Below are positions 1 through 5,933 of a stretch of 10,423 nt of DNA, piece after piece. Position numbers and translations under genes: made by a program. The notes under the pieces were generated by a model that was given only the letters and a program-made list of their open reading frames with translations, was not told the origin of the DNA and ran no database searches. This DNA is from Anaerolineaceae bacterium (lineage in GTDB: Bacteria > Chloroflexota > Anaerolineae > Anaerolineales > Anaerolineaceae), in contig JAQVUC010000016.1 of assembly GCA_028699715.1 (NCBI GenBank), positions 1 through 10,423 of the forward strand, written 5' to 3'. The stretch's first letter is position 1; each line of letters begins with the position of its first letter.

Positions 1-636
1 GGTGATTTTGTCCGCTTCACAGCCCAACTAATGGGAACTGTCACCAAGGCCTTGCATGAGCTCAAACCGGGTGATGCCATTGGTATGCGGGGACCCTTGG
101 GCAACGGCTTTCCCTTGAAAGACTGGAAAGGCAAGAACCTGGTCATCATTGGCGGCGGCTGCGCTTTTTCAACGCTTTATGCCCTCACCAAGCATGTCCA
201 CCATCCTGACCATCGCGATGATTACGGAAAGCTGACATTGGTTTACGGTACCCGTACATCAGGACTGTGCATGTACAAACACGACATCGCCTCCTGGCAC
301 GAGAGTGAGGACATGGAGATCCATCAGGCTATCGACGTGCCGGAGGAAAACTGGCTGCACCACGTTGGTTACGTCCCGGATGTGGTCAAAGAAGTTGCGC
401 CCTCGCCTGAGAACGCTGTCGCAGTTGTTTGCGGACCTCCCATCATGACAAAATTTACACTTCCCGCTTTGGTTGAGCTTGGTTTTTCACCAGAGCATAT
501 TTATACATCTCTGGAAAAGAGAATGAAGTGCGGTATTGGTAAATGCGGACGCTGTAACCTTGGACCCAAATACATCTGTAAAGATGGTCCGGTTTTCTCG
601 TTAGCAGAACTTAACGAACTTCCGGCTGACCTTTAG
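1..636 (+). CDS. FAD/NAD(P)H-binding [2Fe-2S] oxidoreductase subunit (sulfhydrogenase gamma / AsrB / PyrK-like), 5' partial
   Basis: The frame is open from base 1, so the gene starts outside the window; 211 residues are visible. They show the end of the flavin-binding barrel (GDAIGMRGPLGNGFP, about residues 24-38), an NAD(P)-binding Rossmann half beginning at VIIGGGCAF (48-56), the CGPPIM motif (144-149) and a C-terminal [2Fe-2S] site with Cys177, Cys182, Cys185 and Cys193 (C-x4-C-x2-C-x7-C). This order is that of the ferredoxin-NAD(P) reductase-like electron-transfer subunits: hydrogenase/sulfhydrogenase gamma (HydG), anaerobic sulfite reductase B and dihydroorotate dehydrogenase PyrK. Such proteins move electrons between NAD(P)H, FAD and a partner iron-sulfur protein in the cytoplasm. 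The following polyferredoxin is the obvious partner; its Shine-Dalgarno AGGAG overlaps this stop codon. The usual GGGxGxAPL glycine loop reads GGGCAFSTL here, which sets it apart from PyrK. The exact complex (hydrogenase, heterodisulfide-reductase-like or other) cannot be decided from this fragment. Confidence 0.85.
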   Translation, partial: GDFVRFTAQLMGTVTKALHELKPGDAIGMRGPLGNGFPLKDWKGKNLVIIGGGCAFSTLYALTKHVHHPDHRDDYGKLTLVYGTRTSGLCMYKHDIASWHESEDMEIHQAIDVPEENWLHHVGYVPDVVKEVAPSPENAVAVVCGPPIMTKFTLPALVELGFSPEHIYTSLEKRMKCGIGKCGRCNLGPKYICKDGPVFSLAELNELPADL

Positions 637-644
637 GAGAAACT

Positions 645-1628
645 ATGAGCCGCGGTACTCCCAAAAAAAATCGAAATGAACATTGGATGACCATCAACCG
701 GGACATGGTTACCCGGAATTATTGGATGCATTGGGACCTGGACAAGTGTGTTGGCTGTCAAATCGGGCCGCTTGTTTGCCCCAAAGAAGCCCTGACTCAC
801 ATCCCAGCTGTGCTTGAAAATGGTCACATCGTTCAACGGGCTTCGGTTGATGTAGATGAGAATAAATGCGTAAATTGCGGCATGTGCGTGGCCGCCTGCC
901 CCACTCATGCCATTGAATTGACCGTCAACGGAAAAGCAGAAATCCCGGTGATCGAATATAAAGCTTTTCCTGAGTTGGATGCCAAAACCATCTTCCGCAA
1001 AGAGAAATTTGATTTTTCGCTCAAAGATTTCGTGATTGAAAACTGCCCTACCAATGTGATCAGTTACGACGAATCCCGTGACACCATGCGCGTCAGGTTT
1101 GAGGACTGCATCCACTGCCGGCAGTGTGAAGTCGCCAGCAAAGGTGCTTTCGAAGTCCGGCAGCCCTGGGTCGGTTCGGTGAACCTTTACAGAGAAAAAT
1201 GCCTGCCCGGCTGTTTTGCCTGCGCAGACATTTGTCCCACCCGAGCTTTGCACATCAACGATGCCGGTGAATTGGTTTTAGCTGATTATTACTGCATCAA
1301 ATGCGGTGCTTGTATGCAGGTTTGCCCGGTCAAGCCCGAATACGAAGAAGAAACCTATCAATTTGAGTCACAGGGGCTGATGCTCACACGCTCCCGCAAG
1401 AAAATCACCAACGAAGAAGCACTGCCGGTTGTTGTTCAGCGCTGGCGCATCAACCACAGCGAAGTGTCAAGTGCCTCCTGGATAGAGGCGCTGCGCAAAC
1501 TCTCTGATGACAAGGCAAAATCAGTTGAAATCGATCGCAAGCGAGCCCTGCGGCGCGCAGATTTGATCGAAGCTCTTCGCGGTGGTATCGTAGAAAAAGT
1601 TCAACTTAAAAGAGACATACGGGAATAA
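645..1628 (+). CDS. Polyferredoxin, multi-[4Fe-4S] electron-transfer protein
   Basis: This 327-residue soluble protein has no signal peptide or membrane segment. Five cysteine motifs are visible. Motif 1 has Cys35, Cys38 and Cys45-Pro, with Gly41 where the third Cys normally sits. Motif 2 is complete (Cys75/78/81/85). The middle module has Cys134-Pro followed by Cys155/158/161, the order seen in FixX and in the ferredoxin domain of ETF-quinone oxidoreductase (CP...CxxCxxC). Motif 4 is Cys186/190/193/197 and motif 5 is Cys217/220/223/227. Motifs 4 and 5 should form a normal two-cluster ferredoxin. Motifs 1 and 2 should give one complete cluster and one lacking a Cys ligand. The last 95 residues are charged and cysteine-free. 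The ATG at 645 is preceded by AGGAG at the right distance and lies 8 bases after the flavoprotein gene, so the two are surely co-translated. The likely role is an electron wire between the NAD(P)H/FAD subunit and catalytic subunits encoded outside the window. The specific acceptor is unknown. Confidence 0.85.
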   Translation: MSRGTPKKNRNEHWMTINRDMVTRNYWMHWDLDKCVGCQIGPLVCPKEALTHIPAVLENGHIVQRASVDVDENKCVNCGMCVAACPTHAIELTVNGKAEIPVIEYKAFPELDAKTIFRKEKFDFSLKDFVIENCPTNVISYDESRDTMRVRFEDCIHCRQCEVASKGAFEVRQPWVGSVNLYREKCLPGCFACADICPTRALHINDAGELVLADYYCIKCGACMQVCPVKPEYEEETYQFESQGLMLTRSRKKITNEEALPVVVQRWRINHSEVSSASWIEALRKLSDDKAKSVEIDRKRALRRADLIEALRGGIVEKVQLKRDIRE

Positions 1629-1659
1629 ATTTTTCATTTATTAGCGGTGAGGTGTATAC

Positions 1660-1944
1660 ATGATTGAGTTGTTCATGTTCATTCCGTTTTTAAAGTTGTT
1701 GGTAGCTGAAACAGATTCCGGAAACGTCGAACAGATAGAACATATCCTTAAGAATAATAGAATCCCCTATCGTATTCAGACTTATTCCCTTAGAGGAGTC
1801 TTCGGCAGACAACACGATTCAGTTTCTTATAAAAACTTAAACCTGCCCATGTACAAAGGCGCATCGAATCCCACCTTATCCTATGCGGTTTATGTTTGGA
1901 AAAAAGATTTCGAAAAAGCAAGCAGCTTGATTGAGAAAGAATAA
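1660..1944 (+). CDS. Small DUF2007-like protein (putative signal-transducing protein family)
   Basis: A 94-residue protein starting at ATG 1660, with GGTGAGG about 7 bases upstream. The layout resembles the small DUF2007/putative signal-transducing proteins: a beta strand (LKLLVAE, 11-17), a helix (NVEQIEHILKNN, 22-33), the typical 'IPYR' turn (35-38), a variable basic loop, and a closing strand and helix YVWKKDFEKA (78-87). Proteins of this fold are common in Clostridia and Chloroflexota, and their function is not established. The N-terminal MIELFMFIPF looks like extra sequence before the domain; Met6 (1675) is an alternative start. The gene is visibly more A+T-rich than the ferredoxin gene 31 bases upstream. 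It could ride on the same transcript, as no terminator is seen in the gap. Its 3' end faces the metallophosphoesterase gene, 7 bases away. The family call rests on pattern only. Confidence 0.6.
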   Translation: MIELFMFIPFLKLLVAETDSGNVEQIEHILKNNRIPYRIQTYSLRGVFGRQHDSVSYKNLNLPMYKGASNPTLSYAVYVWKKDFEKASSLIEKE

Positions 1945-1951
1945 TGGGGGT

Positions 1952-3310
1952 TTATTTTAAGGTGGATCCGTAACCAAAACGGGCAGTAAAATCAAAGGAC
2001 CAGCAAGTTTCACGGGAATACTCAGGATTTCTTTCTTTTTCAGTAAATATCAAAACTCTGGCCTTGGAGCGTAAGCGGCCAAATCGACTCAAAGAAGGGG
2101 TGGATGTGATCACATTGCGGAAGGTGCCGCTGTTGATAAAGTATTTTTCAGATCCATTTTCCACTTCAAGCAATTCAACCAAAGGGTGATGCGAGTGTCC
2201 GCAAACAAGGCATTTGATGGTTGACTCATCATTCTTGAAAGATTCTTCCCTCAGAATTAAGTCAAGGTTGTCATTGATTTTTGAGCGTCTTGAAAAAGGA
2301 TTCAAGAGCGTTTTAATGACCCAAAAAGGCATGCCGTGTTTCCATAGTCTGGTGCGAAGGATGGATTTCAAAGTGACCGCTGAGACACCGGTCAACTGTC
2401 CTAAATTCAACAGATCGGGAACAATATTGCTGCTGGTTCCGATCTCATCAAAAAGCTTGAGCATCACAGGTTCAATAAATCGCCAGACCTCTTTTTTGCT
2501 TAAGCCAGGCGTGGAAAACAAGAAATTGATCAGGGCGTTTGAAGGTCTGACGTTGTCAAAATCGATCAAGCGTTGATAGATCAACATCAAATCGTCATCC
2601 GCGACTATCGTCGCGTCGGAATAATATTCTCTGAACAGCAATAGCAGCTTAGCGGCTACTTCTGTTGTGACAATGTCTCCAAGTACGGGTTTGTCATAGT
2701 AGCTCTTTTCGATGAAGGTTGGGATCTCAGGCCAGGTTTGCAAATCCGCGCTGAAATTTGACTTGTCATATTCATGCCCATGGCGGACCAAAACCATAGG
2801 TGTGCCATTGTTGTAATGGATGTATTGATTATCGAAATATTTTTGGTCTACTTGCAAACCAAGTAATTCCTGGACCCGGTTTCGGATTCTGAGACTTGTG
2901 TTCGTCAGGCGGTCATGGTTGCCGGGAACAAAATGGATTTGGACTGGTTTCTGTAAAAAAGAACTCAGATTTCTAAACACACTCAAGGAGGCAAGGACGC
3001 GTTCATCCTGGTTGATTGCTTCGATGATTTCCAGTACCTTGGCCTCTGCTTCGCTGCCCTCAATAATCTCGTCATTGTGCAGGTAAGGGCGCAGATGACC
3101 TGTATGCCAAAGCGCGGAGCGAGTGATTTCAAAAATGTCGCCGGCCAAAACCAGGTCAATTTTTTCAATTTCACTGTCACGAATAAAATCAGCAATCTCT
3201 CTAAAAAAGGAGGTGTAGACTTCAGCCGGCAGGTTGTGATTAAAAACATAACCATCCAGGCTGTTAGAACTGGAATCTGCAAAGTGCAGATCAGACATCA
3301 CAATCAGCAT
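1952..3310 (-). CDS. Calcineurin-like metallophosphoesterase with a large internal insertion
   Basis: This 452-residue protein carries the full set of metallophosphoesterase metal ligands: DLH at Asp7/His9, GD at Asp58, GNHD at Asn131-His132-Asp133, RHGHE with His177/His179, and GHSHH at His372/His374. These bind the two-metal centre that hydrolyses phosphoesters. The start at 3310 puts the first metal motif (MSDLHF) at residue 5, as is normal; AAGAAGG lies 4 bases before the ATG, a short spacing. Most single-domain members are 230-300 residues, whereas here about 185 residues (roughly 182-366) sit between the fourth and fifth metal motifs. This insert is mostly predicted helical, with no transmembrane stretch. 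A folded cap or substrate-selecting domain is the likely explanation. The substrate is unknown; the DxH-GD-GNHD-GHSH layout also fits LpxH-like and nucleotide phosphoesterases, so no gene name is given. It follows the threonine aldolase gene after 137 bases and may have its own promoter. Confidence 0.85.
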   Translation of the reverse strand: MLIVMSDLHFADSSSNSLDGYVFNHNLPAEVYTSFFREIADFIRDSEIEKIDLVLAGDIFEITRSALWHTGHLRPYLHNDEIIEGSEAEAKVLEIIEAINQDERVLASLSVFRNLSSFLQKPVQIHFVPGNHDRLTNTSLRIRNRVQELLGLQVDQKYFDNQYIHYNNGTPMVLVRHGHEYDKSNFSADLQTWPEIPTFIEKSYYDKPVLGDIVTTEVAAKLLLLFREYYSDATIVADDDLMLIYQRLIDFDNVRPSNALINFLFSTPGLSKKEVWRFIEPVMLKLFDEIGTSSNIVPDLLNLGQLTGVSAVTLKSILRTRLWKHGMPFWVIKTLLNPFSRRSKINDNLDLILREESFKNDESTIKCLVCGHSHHPLVELLEVENGSEKYFINSGTFRNVITSTPSLSRFGRLRSKARVLIFTEKERNPEYSRETCWSFDFTARFGYGSTLK

Positions 3311-3385
3311 AAAACCTTCTTTGACATAGTGTTTTTATATCACAAAAAATTATTCTGACCGATATGCAAGCTAAACTTTGGTCCC

Positions 3386-3411
3386 AAAAAAATCTATTAA
3401 TAGAATTTTTT
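3386..3411 (-). terminator. A+T-only inverted repeat, possible weak terminator after the threonine aldolase gene
   Basis: A 26-base palindrome has core TCTATTAATAGA (3393-3404), flanked by an A:A mismatch and then A6 and T6. Read on the minus strand it lies 37 bases beyond the threonine aldolase stop and ends in a run of seven T. The stem holds only two G:C pairs, so termination would be weak. It could equally be an operator-like site or simply A+T-rich spacer before the metallophosphoesterase gene. Confidence 0.35.
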
Positions 3412-3447
3412 AACTGAATGTTTGACCTTTTACTATCAATAATATGC

Positions 3448-4494
3448 CTATTGCTGCATTACCTGTTCGAATGCCTGAATGCAGCTTTGGACGGCCTGGT
3501 CGTCTACGTCATTATGAGTGACAAGACGGATTTCGCCCTCGTTGGTGGACATGATCAAGACGCCCAACTGTTTGAGCTCGGAAATGAGGGTTCTATTGTC
3601 AAGCCTGGATTCCGGAGTGATTTTCAGAAAGACCATATTGGTGTTGGGTGATCCCTTGGTCAATTGGATCCCGGGGATATTTGCCAAGCCATCCGCCAGA
3701 ATTTTGGCTCTCCTGTGGTCTTCAACCAATCGGTCAATCATCTGATCCAAAGCGACAACCCCAGCCGCGGCGATTACACCGGCCTGCCGCATGCCGCCAC
3801 CCAGTAACTTTCGGATCCGTCTGCATTTCCGGATGAAATCTTTTTCACCACATAAGACTGAACCAACGGGCGCGCATAAACCTTTACTCAGACAAAACGT
3901 AATACTGTCTACCGACTCCACCAGCTCAGAAGCTTCAATTTGCAGATCGACCGCCGCATTAAAAATCCGGGCGCCGTCCACATGGTAATGAAGCCCCAAT
4001 TCCCTGGAAAGTTCGCCCACCTGCTGCATGTATTCCCTGTCAATTGTTTTGCCACCACAGGCATTTTGGGTATTTTCTACAATGACCATTTTTGAGATCG
4101 GTTCATGATAATCTCTGGGGTTTCGCATGGCGCCACGAATATCTGCCAGCTTGAGCTTGCCATCGTCCTGATTTGGGATGGTGTGAATTACGATCCCTCC
4201 TAACACAGAAACACCACCCGCCTCGTGCAAAAAGTTGTGTCCCATGGTCCCCATGATGACCTCGTCACCGCGCTCACAGGCTGCCATGACTGCCACCAGG
4301 TTGCCCATTGTGCCGGAAGTTACAAAAAGTCCGGCTTCTTTATTCAGCTTTTTCGCCGCTTTTTCTTCTAAGGACTTGACAGTTGGATCTTCACCATAAA
4401 CGTCATCACCTACTTCAGCCGCTGCCATGGCTTTGCGCATTTCTGGTGTAGGATGTGTGACTGTGTCAGAACGAAAATCGTAATTTCTTTTCAT
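3448..4494 (-). CDS. ltaE: Low-specificity L-threonine aldolase (PLP-dependent)
   Basis: A 348-residue fold-type I PLP enzyme of the beta-eliminating lyase/threonine aldolase family, full length for the family. It splits L-threonine or L-allo-threonine into glycine and acetaldehyde in the cytosol. Visible signatures are the N-terminal FRSDTVTHPTPEMR (7-20) and GDDVYGEDP (29-37), the phosphate-binding TSGTMGN (59-65), HNFLHEAGG (86-94), the cofactor-ring Asp in HVDGAR (Asp173) and the Schiff-base lysine in CLSKGLCAPVGS (Lys204). The ATG lies one base after the TGA of the upstream pseudouridine synthase gene, and its AGGAG is embedded in that gene's last codons, so translation is probably coupled. 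It is a downstream member of the ileS operon, which links a glycine-forming enzyme to a transcript controlled by isoleucyl-tRNA charging. A functional reason for this is not evident. Stereospecificity cannot be read from the sequence. Confidence 0.92.
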   Translation of the reverse strand: MKRNYDFRSDTVTHPTPEMRKAMAAAEVGDDVYGEDPTVKSLEEKAAKKLNKEAGLFVTSGTMGNLVAVMAACERGDEVIMGTMGHNFLHEAGGVSVLGGIVIHTIPNQDDGKLKLADIRGAMRNPRDYHEPISKMVIVENTQNACGGKTIDREYMQQVGELSRELGLHYHVDGARIFNAAVDLQIEASELVESVDSITFCLSKGLCAPVGSVLCGEKDFIRKCRRIRKLLGGGMRQAGVIAAAGVVALDQMIDRLVEDHRRAKILADGLANIPGIQLTKGSPNTNMVFLKITPESRLDNRTLISELKQLGVLIMSTNEGEIRLVTHNDVDDQAVQSCIQAFEQVMQQ

Positions 4495-4495
4495 T

Positions 4496-5422
4496 TCAAT
4501 TGCTCCTTAATTGTTCAAGCAGGTTTCCCAGGTTCGCCGGAAGCGGCGCGACAAATTCCCTTTCAGTTTTATCTTCTGGCAGAATGATCGCTAAGCGATG
4601 AGCATGCAGAAAGAACCGATCAGTTTCGATGGTTTTTTTTCTGCGCCCATAGATTCGATCTCCCGCCACCGGACAGCCCAAAAAGGCAAGATGCACCCTA
4701 ATTTGATGAGTGCGACCGCTCAGGAGGCTGACTTCCAGCAAGGTGTGTTCAGGGTACTCATTGACTGTAAAGTACTCAGTGACAGCTTTTCTGCCCTTGT
4801 CTCCATAAACCACAGCCATCCGCTGGCGATTTTTTTCATCCCGACCGATACGGGTCTCGATCCTGCCGGTTGGGGTTGGTGGTCTTCCGTCAACCAGGGC
4901 TAAATAGGTCTTTTTTGGTCTTCTGGATTTGAATTCTTTCACCAGCCATTTGTAGGCTTCGTTAGTTCGGGCGGCAATCATCACCCCTGAGGTGTCCTTG
5001 TCCAGGCGGTGTACGATCCCGGGACGACTTGGCTCACCAACTTCGGCGATCTCAGGCCAATGGTAGACCAGCGCGTTGACCAGTGTGTTCTCAAAGTTGC
5101 CAGCCCCCGGATGTACGACCAAACCTGCCGCTTTGTTCAATACAATAACATTTTTATCATGGTAAAGGACGTCTAAATTAATGTCCTGGCTCTCAAGCTC
5201 TTGCTTTGCTTCTTCAGGGATCAAAGCCTTGACAGCATCCCCCGGGTCGAGCTTAAAGGCTTGTTTTGTGATCACTTTGCCGTTGACTTCAACAGCGCCA
5301 GAACTGATGATGGTTTGCAGCTTGGCGCGTGATAGTCCGGGCAGGTTTTCAGCCAGGAATTTATCCAACCTCATAGCGCTTGTGCCGCTAAACGTCAATT
5401 CCATTTGCTCAGGATTCATCAT
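4496..5422 (-). CDS. RluD/RluA-family 23S rRNA pseudouridine synthase
   Basis: The protein has an N-terminal S4 RNA-binding domain (about residues 16-65: LDKFLAENLPGLSR onward, with VEVNG and LDPGD) followed by the RluA-type catalytic domain. The catalytic aspartate is in HRLDKDTSG (Asp141 from this start). KTYLALVDG, the GRTHQIRVHL motif and the C-terminal FFLHAHRL strand are also present. Enzymes of this group convert uridines in 23S rRNA helix 69 (1911/1915/1917 in E. coli) to pseudouridine. The same family also contains RluC and others, so the target site is inferred. The open frame extends to an ATG at 5476, but that would overlap lspA by 68 bases. The ATG pair at 5422/5419 (11-14 base overlap) or the ATG at 5404 (just after the lspA stop) are more likely. 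I chose 5422 for its weak GAGA upstream. The gene is translationally linked to lspA and ltaE. Confidence 0.9.
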   Translation of the reverse strand: MMNPEQMELTFSGTSAMRLDKFLAENLPGLSRAKLQTIISSGAVEVNGKVITKQAFKLDPGDAVKALIPEEAKQELESQDINLDVLYHDKNVIVLNKAAGLVVHPGAGNFENTLVNALVYHWPEIAEVGEPSRPGIVHRLDKDTSGVMIAARTNEAYKWLVKEFKSRRPKKTYLALVDGRPPTPTGRIETRIGRDEKNRQRMAVVYGDKGRKAVTEYFTVNEYPEHTLLEVSLLSGRTHQIRVHLAFLGCPVAGDRIYGRRKKTIETDRFFLHAHRLAIILPEDKTEREFVAPLPANLGNLLEQLRSN

Positions 5423-5933
5423 CCGTTTTCTCAATTTGTAGAGGATCGTCGTTGGTTTGCTTCTCCTGGCGCTCATGGATCAGCATAGCCAGAAGCATCA
5501 AACCTACTCCAATTGTCACGCAAGAGTCAGCGATGTTAAAGACGGGGAATCTCCCCACCGCGATAAAGTCTGTCACGAATCCCAAGGTGATCCGATCAAT
5601 GGCGTTACCAATGGCTCCGCCCAACATCAAGCCCAGGCTGATTCGGTAAATCAGAGGCTCATCCATCGCTTTGTGGAAGGAATAAATGATCACAACTGAC
5701 ATGATGATTGAAACAACCAACAGAAAGATATTCGTATTTTGGAACAGGCCAAAAGCAGCCCCGGTATTTTCCCAGTAAGTAAATCTGAAAAACGGTTTCA
5801 AGAATGAAATTGGATAAAAAGCTTCACCCAATCCCAAATTTGCTCTGATCAAATGTTTGCTCCACTGATCTGACACAACAATTACTAAAGCAATGCTGAA
5901 CAAGAGCAAATAATTGTGTATTGCTTTTTTCAT
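5409..5933 (-). CDS. lspA: Lipoprotein signal peptidase (signal peptidase II)
   Basis: A 174-residue membrane aspartyl protease that removes the signal peptide of diacylglyceryl-modified prolipoproteins. Four hydrophobic segments are visible (about 8-22, 57-63 with 68-85, 96-110 and 137-151). The family motifs are SDQWSK (21-26), ENTGAAFG (55-62), GGAIGNAIDR (105-114, catalytic Asp113) and FNIADS (132-137, catalytic Asp136). The last 22 residues are an acidic, polar cytoplasmic tail. The start is secure: GGAGG lies 6 bases before the ATG inside the end of ileS, and the ATG overlaps the ileS stop in TAATG. The ileS-lspA pairing is widespread in bacteria, and here it places lipoprotein maturation under the same T-box control as ileS. 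Confidence 0.96.
   Translation of the reverse strand: MKKAIHNYLLLFSIALVIVVSDQWSKHLIRANLGLGEAFYPISFLKPFFRFTYWENTGAAFGLFQNTNIFLLVVSIIMSVVIIYSFHKAMDEPLIYRISLGLMLGGAIGNAIDRITLGFVTDFIAVGRFPVFNIADSCVTIGVGLMLLAMLIHERQEKQTNDDPLQIEKTDDES

Noticed and set aside
633..1253. 206-codon minus-strand open frame opposite the polyferredoxin gene
   Set aside because: It is fully antisense to a gene with clear cysteine motifs and a ribosome site, and its translation shows no family features.
3321..3342. Consensus-like TTGACA with TATATC on the plus strand
   Set aside because: The spacing is only 10 bases, no -10 box occurs at 16-18 bases, and no plus-strand gene follows.
3077..3358. 93-codon plus-strand open frame near the phosphoesterase start
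   Set aside because: It is mostly antisense to the DLH and GD metal-motif region of the phosphoesterase and has no recognisable product.
5423..5476. Upstream ATG extension of the pseudouridine synthase
   Set aside because: It would overlap lspA by 68 bases, adds a basic stretch not typical of the S4 domain N-terminus, and has no ribosome site.
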